A stretch of 64,000 nt of DNA, taken from NCBI GenBank assembly GCA_016719055.1, contig JADKAW010000005.1, forward strand, positions 62,001 to 126,000, in the 5' to 3' direction. The translations under genes and the position numbers were made by a program. Origin of the DNA: Candidatus Rhodoferax mariagerensis. GTDB taxonomy: Bacteria > Pseudomonadota > Gammaproteobacteria > Burkholderiales > Burkholderiaceae_C. The notes under the pieces are model-generated. The model did not search any database. It was not told the DNA's origin and worked only from the letters and a program-made list of their open reading frames with translations. This document shows, piece by piece, positions 1 through 8,779 of this stretch; the first letter of the stretch is position 1, and the number at the start of each line of letters is the position of its first letter.

Positions 1-48
1 TCCGGTGCGATGCGGTAGGTAATATTGCAAGGCGATTAGCACGCGCAC
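1..48 (-). CDS. Glycosyltransferase family 4, N-terminal 16 codons only
   Basis: Reading leftwards from a GTG at 48-46, the strand encodes (M)RVLIALQYYLPHRTG up to the window edge with no stop. This is the typical first beta strand and glycine-rich loop of GT4 (GT-B fold) glycosyltransferases, which often begin MRVL..QYY.PHRGG. A GGAG Shine-Dalgarno sequence (complement of 55-58) lies six bases before the GTG and supports the start. The neighbouring GT2, flippase-like and FAD genes fit a polysaccharide or lipid-linked glycan locus. Only 16 residues are visible, so the family call rests on this motif and the context; substrate and linkage cannot be inferred. Confidence 0.6.
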   Translation of the reverse strand, partial: MRVLIALQYYLPHRTG

Positions 49-144
49 AAAAGGCTCCAGTGACAAGTCTATAGCGTTCAGTTCAATGAACAAAATGTGA
101 TTGTCGAATAACCGAAATCGACACCTGCGCTGTTTGCTCCAACG

Positions 145-312
145 CTACGAAGCAAGGTATGGCAAACTGACCATCGCTGTCACAACCACATATGTCGCTG
201 GATCACGCAGCGCATCGACGATGGGATCATCGTGCATTTCTCCCCGATAGCGGCTTCGTCCATCGTAAGCAACACATAGAGTGCTGACCTTTGAGTGACT
301 GACAGAACTCAT
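145..312 (-). CDS. Possible small ORF of 55 codons, unknown
   Basis: An ATG at 312-310 opens a 55-codon frame ending at TAG (147-145), lying between the GT2 gene and the partial GT4 gene on the same strand. The protein starts MSSVSHSKVSTLCVAYDGRS and ends in a hydrophobic stretch (TYVVVTAMVSLPYLAS). I do not recognise it. It could be a short membrane peptide, the decayed start of a larger gene, or chance. No strong ribosome binding site is visible. The rest of 49-343 holds nothing else I can support. Confidence 0.2.
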   Translation of the reverse strand: MSSVSHSKVSTLCVAYDGRSRYRGEMHDDPIVDALRDPATYVVVTAMVSLPYLAS

Positions 313-343
313 GATCGTTACTAGGGCAATCGGCGATGCACGA

Positions 344-1285
344 TCAATTCAAAATGATCTTGTCTGAATCGTACGCGACAATGAATCTTGGTCGGCCTTT
401 GGCTTCAATCGTCAGTGTCGCTACATATTCTTCAATCACCCCCAACGAAATCAGTTGTACCGATCCGAGGAAGAGGATGACCAACATCATTGAAGTCCAA
501 CCTGGAACGTTGATGCCCGCCAGCCACAGGATCAGGACGACCAGACAGTAAAGAATCGAAACCATGACCGTCAAAATGCCCAGACGGGTAATCAGGCGCA
601 AGGGGGCCGACGAGAATCCGACAAAGGCATCAATCGACAAGCTCATCATGCGACTGAAGTTGTAGTTAGTCGCGCCATCAGCACGCGGTGCGCGGTCGAA
701 TTCCAAACCGATTTGCTGGAAGCCAGCCCATGCCGATAGTCCGCGAAGGTAGCACCGTTGTTCCCCGAGTTGGCTCAGAACCAAAACGACCTTTCGGTCC
801 ATCAATCTAAAATCGCCGGCATCAATCGGAATTTCGATCTCACTCATGCGGGCCAAAAGCCGATAAAAAACTCTGGCAGTCAGTTTCTTCAGCCAATTTT
901 CGCCGTCACGGCTTCGACGCACGCCGTAAACGACATCCCAACCTTGCCGCCATAAATCGACCATCTTTGGAATGACCTCGGGGGGGTCTTGCAAGTCGGC
1001 ATCCATCACAACCACAGCATCTGTCGTCGCGTGCTGGATTCCAGCGAGCATGGCGGCTTGTTGGCCAAAGTTCCGACTGAAACTGATCAGACGCCAACCG
1101 GTTTGTCGATCGACCATCTCGCGGAGCAACGCAAAAGATGCATCCCTGCTGCCGTCATCTACAAAAATGACTTCCGTCAACTCGGGCAGTTCTGCGCTCA
1201 GGTGGCGCAGACGCTCGGCCAACGCTGGCAGCATTTCTTGCTCGTTGTGCACCGGTATGACGATGCCCAATGTTTTCTCAGTCAT
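344..1285 (-). CDS. Polyprenyl-phosphate glycosyltransferase (GT2, DPM1/ArnC-like)
   Basis: A 313-residue GT2 enzyme expected to transfer a sugar from a nucleotide donor to a polyprenyl phosphate at the cytoplasmic face of the inner membrane. The N-terminal GT-A domain starts TLGIVIPVHNEQEMLPAL, has the VIFVDDGSRD motif, and has MDADLQDPPEVIP as its DxD-type metal and donor site. Two hydrophobic helices near the C-terminus (LGILTVMVSILYCLVVLILWL and the segment around MMLVILFLGSVQLI) match the membrane anchor of the ArnC/GtrB/DPM1 branch. I chose the ATG at 1285 (MTEKTLG) rather than the longer frame to 1375, because the extra 30 residues are not family-like. It is divergent from the flippase-like gene at 1572. 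Confidence 0.85.
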   Translation of the reverse strand: MTEKTLGIVIPVHNEQEMLPALAERLRHLSAELPELTEVIFVDDGSRDASFALLREMVDRQTGWRLISFSRNFGQQAAMLAGIQHATTDAVVVMDADLQDPPEVIPKMVDLWRQGWDVVYGVRRSRDGENWLKKLTARVFYRLLARMSEIEIPIDAGDFRLMDRKVVLVLSQLGEQRCYLRGLSAWAGFQQIGLEFDRAPRADGATNYNFSRMMSLSIDAFVGFSSAPLRLITRLGILTVMVSILYCLVVLILWLAGINVPGWTSMMLVILFLGSVQLISLGVIEEYVATLTIEAKGRPRFIVAYDSDKIILN

Positions 1286-1571
1286 GGGATGGTTCTGGTT
1301 ATCAGCAAAGAAAATGGGCATGATACCCCTCGAACTACACCGCCGCTGCATTGGCGCGTCGATAGGTTTCAGCATTGAGGGTCCGGTGCAATATGCATGT
1401 CTAAAATGCCAGACACTTGGACCCTATGAGCGCTAACCTCCCAAATTCATGCACTTGCTGGTATCACCGTTGATACACGGCCTCAGCGACGCATGAGCAC
1501 CCGTTCCCAATGACAATCCTGAAAGCGAGTGCCTTTGATAGACAGCGTCTGGACCAACCACCCCGGCAGGT
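1286..1571. promoter_or_regulatory. Divergent intergenic region of the glycan locus
   Basis: About 285 bases separate the leftward GT2 gene from the rightward flippase-like gene, so promoters for both should lie here. I see no convincing -35/-10 pair, operator palindrome or small gene. The start of the rightward gene is itself uncertain. Confidence 0.3.
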
Positions 1572-2579
1572 TTGTTGCACGTGATTACCTTTGGCCGCTG
1601 GGGTAGGCCTTCCCTTGGTATCACGCTATCGCTTTGGCTCCTGTATCTGATGTTTCGAGATGTGAATTGGCGCATTCTTGATAGCTACTGGTTCACTGTT
1701 AACCCGGTTTTTATCGTCGCTGCGATCATGGTGTTGGGCATTGACTATTTTCTTCGTTTGCTTCGATGGCACTGGATGCTGCGGCTGGCTGGGTCGTCAA
1801 TCGGTCTGAAAGACTGCGCCCGGCCTTTCTTCATTGGCTTTGCGCTCAACAATCTGCTGCCATTGCGTGCTGGTGATATTGCCCGGGTTGTCTCATTTGG
1901 TGACTTGATCGGCATATCGGGTGCGCGCATTCTGGGCACTCTGGTTACAGAGCGGCTGTTCGACCTTCTGGTCCTGCTGACGATGCTCGGCGTCAGCCTC
2001 GCTTGGGTACCTGCTGGCGGCGATACCCTGACCTGGGTTGGCCCAATTTGGACAACGGCAGGCGCTGGCTTGCTTGGCTTGGTCTGCGGCAGTCTCGTAC
2101 TTGTGACAATTCCTGACGTTTCTACCGCGTTGTCCTGGCTGCTGCGGTATATGTTGGGAGAACACCTTGGGCAGCGCGTGATGCACCGGGTCATACAACT
2201 CCGATCCACCTTGGTATTGCTGGGAAATCCCAGGGCTCTCGGCGGGTTTATTGCCTTGTCTATCGCCGCATGGGTGCTTGAAGGCTTTGTTTTTGCCCTT
2301 GTGTTCCTGGCTCTCGAAAGAGACACTGCAGGCGCATGGCTTGCCATGGCAGCCGGTAACCTTGGGACCTTGCTCCCTGGCGCGCCGGGGCATTTTGGTA
2401 CTTTTGATTTTTTTGCCATGCAGGGATTGATGGCATTCAACATCGAACAAGATTCAGCTGCCTTTACCGTGGTGTTTGTCCATCTGATACTCTGGGTGCC
2501 CGTGACGTTGGTCGGACTGGTACTGATTCGGGTTGCACCACACCATTCAACGAAGAAAGCTGATGAGCACCGCCCATAA
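1572..2579 (+). CDS. Lysylphosphatidylglycerol synthase TM-domain / flippase-like membrane protein
   Basis: A ~335-residue multi-pass inner-membrane protein with about seven to eight hydrophobic segments. Conserved stretches such as NNLLPLRAGDIARVV and LGTLLPGAPGHFGTFDFFAMQGL are typical of the UPF0104 / LPG_synthase_TM family (PF03706). Members beside glycosyltransferases are thought to act in lipid-linked sugar handling, but the activity of this one is unknown. The first start in frame is TTG at 1572; the GTG at 1581 is another candidate and I cannot decide. It overlaps the start of the FAD gene (ATG at 2563) by 17 bases, which indicates co-translation. Confidence 0.75.
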   Translation: MLHVITFGRWGRPSLGITLSLWLLYLMFRDVNWRILDSYWFTVNPVFIVAAIMVLGIDYFLRLLRWHWMLRLAGSSIGLKDCARPFFIGFALNNLLPLRAGDIARVVSFGDLIGISGARILGTLVTERLFDLLVLLTMLGVSLAWVPAGGDTLTWVGPIWTTAGAGLLGLVCGSLVLVTIPDVSTALSWLLRYMLGEHLGQRVMHRVIQLRSTLVLLGNPRALGGFIALSIAAWVLEGFVFALVFLALERDTAGAWLAMAAGNLGTLLPGAPGHFGTFDFFAMQGLMAFNIEQDSAAFTVVFVHLILWVPVTLVGLVLIRVAPHHSTKKADEHRP

Positions 2580-3966
2580 TCAGAATCCCCCAGTCGTTGT
2601 TGTTGTCGGAGGCGGCTTTACTGGCCTGGCTGCCGCTTACCAACTGTGTTTGGAAGGCATTGCGGTAACTGTGGTTGAAGCTGCAACAGAGACTGGCGGG
2701 CTAGCCGCGAGTTTCAAAGTAGCTTCAGGCCAGAGACTCGAGCGCTTTTACCACCATTGGTTCACCAGCGACAGCCACATCATGTCTTTGATCAGCGAAC
2801 TTGCAGCTACAGACGATGTGATCTTGCGCCAAACGCAGACAGGCGTCTATTATGCAAATACGATATACCGACTGGCGAGTCCATTGGATTTGCTGCGTTT
2901 TTCAGCACTTTCTTTGCCCAATCGAATACGCTTGGGTTGGCTAGCCATACGAGCCAGAATGGTCGGGGATTGGCGTGGGCTCGAAAACGTAAGTGCAGAA
3001 TCTTGGCTAAAACGTCTGGGCGGCAATGAGGTTTACAAAGTGGTGTGGGAGCCACTACTGCGGGGCAAATTTGGCGACTTGGCACCAGAAGTGTCTGCGG
3101 TCTGGATTTGGAACAAGCTCAAGCTGCGAGGGGGTAGTCGTGGCAAAGACGGGGGCGAGCAGTTGGCCTATTTTCGCGGTGGATTCTCTGCGCTGGTGCT
3201 ACGCATGGAACAAGCGATCAAGAGTCGTGGTGGGCGTGTTTTGACTGACACCGCAGTGACCAACTTGCAGGTTGCCAACGGCAGAGTCCATGCTGTGGTG
3301 ACCGATCAAGGCAAACTTGCAGCGGATGCAGTCATTGTCACACCTGCTTTTCCCATTGTTTCGCAACTCTTGACAGAACACACATCTGACAGCTATCTGC
3401 GACAGTTGGCGGGGGTCAAATATCTTGCCAACGTTTGCTTGATTCTTGAACTGGATCGCAGCCTATCAGAAACCTACTGGCTAAACGTCAATGACCCGAC
3501 ATTCCCATTTGTCGGTGTGATTGAACACACCAATTTTGAGCCTGCCACCAGTTATGGGGATCGAGCCATCGTTTACCTCTCGCGCTACCTCCCCGCAGAT
3601 GACCCCTACTATTGCCTGAGTGACAGTGCGACGCTAGAGCACTGTCTGCCCTACCTCCAATCGATGTTCCCTGCGTTCCGGAGGGAATGGATCATGGCGC
3701 ACTATGTGTGGCGCGCTCGCTATGCCCAGCCTGTGGTATCGCGAGAATATGGTGCAAGCATTCCCACCTGTTGCAGCCCTGTCGAAGGGGTGTACATTGC
3801 TTCCATGGCGCAAATTTACCCCGAAGACAGAGGTACAAACTATGCGGTCCGGGAAGGCAGAGAGACCGCTAAGCTGGTCGCGAACTGGTTGCGGAATAGG
3901 CCGATCGCTGAATGGCCTGTCTGTTGTCCATGTGAAAGACCGGCTAGCAAAGCACTTGGCCATTGA
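2563..3966 (+). CDS. FAD-dependent amine-oxidase / protoporphyrinogen-oxidase-like oxidoreductase
   Basis: A 467-residue flavoprotein. The N-terminus has a Rossmann FAD-binding motif (VVVVVGGGFTGLAAAYQL), followed by an acidic strand end (VVEAATETGG). The C-terminus has the second FAD contact (VYIASMAQIYPEDRGTNYAV). This places it with the NAD(P)/FAD amine-oxidase-like enzymes (HemY and UDP-galactopyranose-mutase relatives) that recur in polysaccharide clusters beside a GT2 and a flippase. The substrate is unknown; a sugar or polyprenyl intermediate is my inference from context. The ATG at 2563 (MSTAHNQN) is chosen because it lies at the end of the upstream gene; the longer frame to 2533 overlaps it further. 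Confidence 0.75.
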   Translation: MSTAHNQNPPVVVVVGGGFTGLAAAYQLCLEGIAVTVVEAATETGGLAASFKVASGQRLERFYHHWFTSDSHIMSLISELAATDDVILRQTQTGVYYANTIYRLASPLDLLRFSALSLPNRIRLGWLAIRARMVGDWRGLENVSAESWLKRLGGNEVYKVVWEPLLRGKFGDLAPEVSAVWIWNKLKLRGGSRGKDGGEQLAYFRGGFSALVLRMEQAIKSRGGRVLTDTAVTNLQVANGRVHAVVTDQGKLAADAVIVTPAFPIVSQLLTEHTSDSYLRQLAGVKYLANVCLILELDRSLSETYWLNVNDPTFPFVGVIEHTNFEPATSYGDRAIVYLSRYLPADDPYYCLSDSATLEHCLPYLQSMFPAFRREWIMAHYVWRARYAQPVVSREYGASIPTCCSPVEGVYIASMAQIYPEDRGTNYAVREGRETAKLVANWLRNRPIAEWPVCCPCERPASKALGH

Positions 3967-4015
3967 AAGGCTGCCGCGGCTTCTGGAGAACCAAATAGCG
4001 ACGTAATTTGCGCCA

Positions 4016-4324
4016 GATAAATTCCTTATCCACTCCCCCGCTGCTACCCGAGCTGCCTGGTCCACTGGCAACCCGGCGCGGGCGCTGGCCAACGTCGAGC
4101 CTTATCTGCAGGCCCTGGGTCATACCGTCCTGGCCCGGCTCTGGCTGGATAAGGCGACTGCCACGCTGCATCAGGATGCTCCACTATCAATAGCTTAAAG
4201 AGCAGGAAGAATAAGGGTTTAAGCCGATTTTTATCATGATGAACTGCCAAAGATTGGTGCCTGGCTACAGGTGGTGGCCAGGGGCGACAGCACCTGTGCC
4301 GACTTGGCAGACGAAGAATTTTGA
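4016..4324 (+). pseudogene. Remnant of an acyl-CoA dehydrogenase C-terminus
   Basis: One frame reads ATRAAWSTGNPARALANVEP then YLQALGHTVLARLWL, followed by a TAA at 4196, and resumes in the same frame as HDELPKIGAWLQVVARGDST, then CADLADEEF and a TGA at 4322. These are the last two blocks of the large AcdA/FadE-like acyl-CoA dehydrogenases that carry an extra C-terminal domain. The stop codons between them lie in a copy of the dispersed repeat at 4184-4233. The catalytic part of the gene is absent, so this is a decayed tail. Confidence 0.6.
4184..4233 (-). repeat. Dispersed ~50 bp repeat, degenerate copy
   Basis: Read on the minus strand it matches the dispersed repeat of this window (block order: GGCCTCTAGCcCTTAT, AATAAGCGC, GCAGCTATTAAAA-like). 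The recognisable part is the CAATAGC start, the AATAAGGG centre and the following AAGCC-GATTTTT on the plus strand. It sits inside the acyl-CoA dehydrogenase remnant and contributes its in-frame stops. Confidence 0.45.
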
Positions 4325-4332
4325 ACAATCGT

Positions 4333-4355
4333 GCTCTACCCCATCGTGGTAGAGC
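4333..4355 (+). terminator. Hairpin after the acyl-CoA dehydrogenase remnant
   Basis: GCTCTACC (4333-4340) and GGTAGAGC (4348-4355) form a perfect 8 bp stem with a 7-base loop, nine bases after the remnant's stop codon. No T-run follows, so it may be a weak or Rho-assisted terminator left over from the dead gene. Confidence 0.4.
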
Positions 4356-4452
4356 TTCACGCGTTACAAGGTATATCGCGAATTTGATCGGTGTGAACCA
4401 ATTGCACGATCCTTCTAAGGCGCCAGCGCTCCGTGCCGGTCTTGTCGCTGTC

Positions 4453-6450
4453 TCAGCGGTTCAAGTCTGAACTGCGCGTGCAAGGCAACAGAATGTCAAA
4501 ACGTTTGCCCGTCGGGCTGTTGGTGAACTTCAGAAAACCCGCCATCTTGTCCACCAGATGGCTGACCACGTTGAGACCGGGTTTTGGTTTGTCGTCGCCA
4601 TCTTTGTTGGGCAAGTATTCAAACAGTCGCGCTTGAACGTCTTCAATCTGGCCGGTGCCGGTGTCAGAGATGCTCAGGGCCGTGAACATGGCCCCGCCAC
4701 GCTTGACCAGCACGCCCCCGTCGACCACGATTTGCCCGCCATCAGGCATCGACTGGCAAGCCTCCTTGACCAGGATCAAAACAATCTGCTGGATCATGGC
4801 CATCGAGCCCAACACCGGAGTGGCGCGCTCCGCCAACTGGCTACTGGCGACAATGCGGCGCGGAATCAGCCGGTCGGTTTGCAACACCTGCATGATTTCA
4901 CGGATGGCGCGGCATAAATCAACGGCAACCACCGTCTGCGTCTGCGCGGCCAATGCGTCAAAAAGCTGGCCTACCTGGCGTGCAAGTTTTTCATATTCGC
5001 GCTGCTGTTGCTGCCGTGTCAGGACCTTGTGCACCTCATGATACAGATCGGCCAGCGGCCGCCGTGACAGTGCCAAGCCAGCATAGACACCAAACATCTG
5101 CAAGCCCGGTGCCTGCTGGCGCAGCTGCTGACTCAGCGGTGCAGGAACGATTGCCACCAGCACACCCAGGCACTGCCGTGCTGTCAACAGAGGCAGCAGC
5201 AGCAGTTCGTCAGTGGCCAGAGCATCAAGCATCGCATCGGCCTGTTCACCGCCGCGCTTGACAAACACCACCTTGCGCTGTGACACGCATTCGGCCAGTG
5301 GAGCGTGTTCTGAGAGCGGAAAATAGGGTTCAGCCAAGCTGCGCTGGCGCTCACTCACCGACACCGCCACCAGCACCGCTGGGTTGTCAGACAGCAGCAT
5401 TACCTGGGCATCTTCCAGATGCAACAGGGCACTGGCGTGCTGTCGTAGCAGGTTCAGCGCGGACTCGGTGCTGTTTTGTCCAATTAGCGTCATCGTCATT
5501 TCATTCAGCACACTGCGTTCCAGTGCGTCATGCACCAGTTGCGTCTGCACCGGGTCAACCGGCGCAGTCGTTACCGGTGCGGGCCGGGCCGGTCGGGCTT
5601 CGGGGGTGGCAATGTCGATGCCCAGGTGGTGCGCGATCTGCGTGACCTGAAGCGCAGCTTTTTGAGCGATGGTGACCATGCTTACCGACGTCAGACCCGG
5701 TTCGTCGTCAATCTGAACGGCCCCATCGGCTTCGTCGGTCGCCAGCTCCGCCAGGCGGTGTGCCAGATGCATGATGCGCGTCAGCGGCGCGGCTTCGGCG
5801 GCCTGCGTGCGGCTGACATGATGTTGCTGCACGCTTTGTACTACGGCCTCGCTCAAGTGCCATTGGTCCAGTAGCCAGGCACCTGCATCTGCATGGTTGA
5901 TTCCATGCAACTGCTGTTCCAGCAAGCACAGGGCCTCATCATCGGGGGCAGCCAACACGGCAGGGTCTTGCCCCGGCATGGCCGCCAACAGGGCCAGGCG
6001 GCCAACATCGTGCAGCAACCCGGCCAGGTAGGCGTCTTCGGGCAAGGCATCTTCAAGGCGCACGGCCAGTTCGCGGGCGATCAGTGCCACATGCAAACTG
6101 TGTTGCCAGAAAAACCGCAGATCAACATTCCCGACCTGCTTGAAGGCGTTGAAGGTCTGAAACACCGATTCGCTAATGACCAACACCTTGATCAAGGAGG
6201 TCCCCAGCCGGCTGGTGGCCTGCAGCAGCGACAGCCGTTGGGCGTCGGCCCGATGAAAGGCGGCGCTGTGGGCCACCGACAGGACCTTGGCGGTCATGGC
6301 AGGGTCCTGGGCAATCAGCTCTGCCAGCTCGGCCATGCCCACGTCATCAGACTGACACAACGCCAGTAGCCTGAGCAGCGTTTGCGGAGGGCTGGGTAAG
6401 CGCACCGCCAGCAGGCGGCTGCACATTTCTTCTGACAACGACGAGTTCAC
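4453..6450 (-). CDS. HDOD-domain signalling protein with GAF-like and HATPase-like regions
   Basis: A 665-residue cytoplasmic protein. Residues ~1-260 form an HDOD domain (LRLLALCQSDDVGMAELAEL, IAQDPAMTAKVLSVAHSAAF, LLHDVGRLALLAAMPGQDP). The middle (~310-460) looks like a GAF sensor. The last ~170 residues resemble a histidine-kinase-type ATPase (ISDTGTGQ, GLNVVSHLVDKMAGFLKFTN), with no clear phospho-accepting H-box. HDOD proteins usually act in regulatory cascades rather than as phosphodiesterases. I chose the GTG at 6450 because GAGGGG lies just before it; the TTG at 6495 lacks such support. It is divergent from the thiolase gene and no partner regulator is adjacent. Confidence 0.75.
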   Translation of the reverse strand: MNSSLSEEMCSRLLAVRLPSPPQTLLRLLALCQSDDVGMAELAELIAQDPAMTAKVLSVAHSAAFHRADAQRLSLLQATSRLGTSLIKVLVISESVFQTFNAFKQVGNVDLRFFWQHSLHVALIARELAVRLEDALPEDAYLAGLLHDVGRLALLAAMPGQDPAVLAAPDDEALCLLEQQLHGINHADAGAWLLDQWHLSEAVVQSVQQHHVSRTQAAEAAPLTRIMHLAHRLAELATDEADGAVQIDDEPGLTSVSMVTIAQKAALQVTQIAHHLGIDIATPEARPARPAPVTTAPVDPVQTQLVHDALERSVLNEMTMTLIGQNSTESALNLLRQHASALLHLEDAQVMLLSDNPAVLVAVSVSERQRSLAEPYFPLSEHAPLAECVSQRKVVFVKRGGEQADAMLDALATDELLLLPLLTARQCLGVLVAIVPAPLSQQLRQQAPGLQMFGVYAGLALSRRPLADLYHEVHKVLTRQQQQREYEKLARQVGQLFDALAAQTQTVVAVDLCRAIREIMQVLQTDRLIPRRIVASSQLAERATPVLGSMAMIQQIVLILVKEACQSMPDGGQIVVDGGVLVKRGGAMFTALSISDTGTGQIEDVQARLFEYLPNKDGDDKPKPGLNVVSHLVDKMAGFLKFTNSPTGKRFDILLPCTRSSDLNR

Positions 6451-6646
6451 AATAGACCCCTCACAAGCCCCTTTTTCCAATGACGCCCGGGGCAATGGTG
6501 GCGTTTATATCGTACGGTTGTTGCGACAAGTTCATTTTGGGTGGCTACAGCGTCGGTGTGGACGTGTTTTCAGGTAACAAATGTAAGTAATTGTTAACAA
6601 CAAGGCCGATCGTGCTGGGAACCACTGTAACAAAAGCTGAATTGTC

Positions 6647-7828
6647 ATGACTCAAAAACCATTCGTTGCCGGTGTCGGCATGATTCCATTCGTCAAACCG
6701 GGTGCCAGCGATGCCTACGACCTGATGGGTGCTGAAGCTGCGCAGCGCGCGCTTATTGACGCCGGGCTGCACTACTCACAGGTGCAGCAGGCGTTTGTGG
6801 GCTATGTGTATGGCGACTCCACCAGCGGTCAAAAAGCGCTGTACCACCTGGGCCACAGCGGCGTGCCAGTCGTCAACGTCAACAACAACTGCGCTACCGG
6901 CTCGACCGCGCTGTTCCTGGCGCGCCAGGCCATTGCCGCTGGTGCCGACTGTGTGCTGGCGCTGGGCTTTGAGCAGATGGCGCCCGGTGCGCTGGACAGT
7001 GTGTTCAAAGACCGACCCAGCCCGTTTGACGCGTTTGATGCGGTCACCGACGCGCTGGTGGGCATGCCCGAGGTGCCACTGGCGCTGCGCTACTTTGGTG
7101 GCGCAGGGCTGGCACACATGCGCCGCTTTGGCACCGGGCTGGACAGTTTTGCCAGCATTCGCGCCAAAGCCAGCCGTCATGGTGCCAACAACCCGATGGC
7201 ACTGTTTCGCACCGTGCTCAGCGTCCAGGACGTGCTGGACGCACCCGCCGTGTGGCCCGGTGTGATGACGCGGCTGATGGCCTGTGCGCCCACCTGTGGC
7301 GCCGCTGCTGCGGTGCTGGTGTCAGAAGCATTTGCAAAACGTCAGGGTTTGCGCACCGACGTGTGGATGGTCGCGCAAGCCATGGTGACCGACGGTGCCA
7401 GCACCTTTGAGTCGGGCGACATGATGCAGCTGGCGGGCTACGGCATGACACAGGCCGCCGCCAGCCAGGTTTATGAGCAGGCCGGCGTGGGTCCGCTAGA
7501 CATTGACGTGGTGGAACTGCATGACTGTTTTGCCCACAACGAACTCATCACCTACGAGGGTCTGCGCCTGTGTCCCGAAGGTGGTGCCGCACAGTTCATT
7601 GTCGACGGCAACAACACCTACGGCGGCCAGGTGGTCACCAACCCTTCGGGTGGCTTGTTGTCCAAGGGGCACCCGCTGGGTGCGACCGGACTGGCCCAGT
7701 GTTATGAACTCACCCATCAGCTGCGCGGCAGCGCAGCGGCGCGTCAGGTGCCCGGTGCGCGCACCGCGTTACAGCACAACCTGGGTTTGGGCGGCGCCTG
7801 TGTGGTCACGCTGTACCAGTCAGCCTGA
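6647..7828 (+). CDS. Thiolase family protein (SCP-x-like lipid-transfer thiolase)
   Basis: A 393-residue thiolase-fold enzyme. NVNNNCATGSTALFLARQAI carries the nucleophilic cysteine region. VVELHDCFAHNELITYEGL and GGLLSKGHPLGATGLAQCYE give the catalytic His and the GHPxGATG motif. The pattern fits the SCP-x or non-canonical thiolase branch used in lipid or sterol side-chain degradation rather than the FadA or PhaA type. The final motif HNLGLGGACVVTLY is also typical. It stands alone, without a beta-oxidation operon, and its 3' end overlaps the convergent TauE gene by nine bases. The exact acyl-CoA substrate cannot be inferred. Confidence 0.85.
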   Translation: MTQKPFVAGVGMIPFVKPGASDAYDLMGAEAAQRALIDAGLHYSQVQQAFVGYVYGDSTSGQKALYHLGHSGVPVVNVNNNCATGSTALFLARQAIAAGADCVLALGFEQMAPGALDSVFKDRPSPFDAFDAVTDALVGMPEVPLALRYFGGAGLAHMRRFGTGLDSFASIRAKASRHGANNPMALFRTVLSVQDVLDAPAVWPGVMTRLMACAPTCGAAAAVLVSEAFAKRQGLRTDVWMVAQAMVTDGASTFESGDMMQLAGYGMTQAAASQVYEQAGVGPLDIDVVELHDCFAHNELITYEGLRLCPEGGAAQFIVDGNNTYGGQVVTNPSGGLLSKGHPLGATGLAQCYELTHQLRGSAAARQVPGARTALQHNLGLGGACVVTLYQSA

Positions 7829-8593
7829 AGAGCGTGCAAAAAACACGATGCTCATGCCCAATCCAGTGGCGATCACGCCCAGGCGAACCCATGCCACCGG
7901 CAGCCGCCTGGCCCAGCGCGCACCAAAAAAACCGCCCAGACTGGCCGCCACCATCATCAGTAAGCCCTGACGCCAGGCAATGGCACCGGCCAGCACAAAC
8001 GCTGCCACCGACAGCCACGACAGCACCAGTGAGTTCAGGTTTTTCAGGGCATTGGCGGTGTTGAGATGGGACTCGCCGGTCACGGCGTACAGCGCCATCA
8101 GCAGGATGCCCAGGCCACCATTGAAATAGCCGCCATAAATTGCCACCAGCACCAGACCGGGTTCACGCCAGCCAGTCAGGCCGTGCCCGCTGGCTGAAGC
8201 GCTGGTGGCTCGTCTGGCAATGCTGGGGCCAGCAGCAAACAGCACGGTGGCAAACAGCAGCAGCCAGGGCACGATGCCCGAGAAAACCTTGGCCGGGGTC
8301 ACCAGCAGCAGCAGCGCACCCATGAGCCCGCCTACCGCAGAAATCACCATTTCGCGCTGCAAGCGTGCGCGCGGCTGGCTGCGCAGCTCGGCCTGAAAAC
8401 CCAGCGTGCTGCCCAGGTAGCCCGGGCTGACTGCCAGCGCGCTGGTAGCATTGGCCATGATGGGCGGCACACCGGCAAACACCAGCGCTGGCAGGGTCAG
8501 AAAACTGCCACCACCCGCAATGGCGTTCAGCACGCCGGCAGCAAATGCGGCAGCGGCCAACAGCAGGGACGTGGACCAGAAGTCAAGAGGCAT
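7820..8593 (-). CDS. Sulfite exporter TauE/SafE family membrane protein
   Basis: A 257-residue inner-membrane protein with about seven to eight helices. It has the family's glycine-rich opening (LLAAAAFAAGVLNAIAGGGS followed by FLTLPAL) and a second-half repeat (YGGYFNGGLGILLMALYAV). The TauE/SafE (DUF81) family exports small organosulfur or organic anions; the substrate here is unknown. The ATG at 8593 (MPLDFWS) is preferred to the longer frame because the first helix follows directly. The gene converges on the thiolase gene with a 9-base overlap of coding ends. Confidence 0.85.
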   Translation of the reverse strand: MPLDFWSTSLLLAAAAFAAGVLNAIAGGGSFLTLPALVFAGVPPIMANATSALAVSPGYLGSTLGFQAELRSQPRARLQREMVISAVGGLMGALLLLVTPAKVFSGIVPWLLLFATVLFAAGPSIARRATSASASGHGLTGWREPGLVLVAIYGGYFNGGLGILLMALYAVTGESHLNTANALKNLNSLVLSWLSVAAFVLAGAIAWRQGLLMMVAASLGGFFGARWARRLPVAWVRLGVIATGLGMSIVFFARSSG

Positions 8594-8779
8594 GGCGGCA
8601 TTGTCGCAGGGCCAAGCTTGCAAAAAACTGTCAACCTTGGCGGGTTTGCGATGACTCTGCCTTTGGGGCTGGCACACAAGGCGCTGTCAATATGGCGATG
8701 ACTCTTTACAAAGTGCGCTCTGAACCTTATCGTCTGGGGCAGATCAAAATGCTGTTGTTATCGACCGAAGGAGTTCGTC

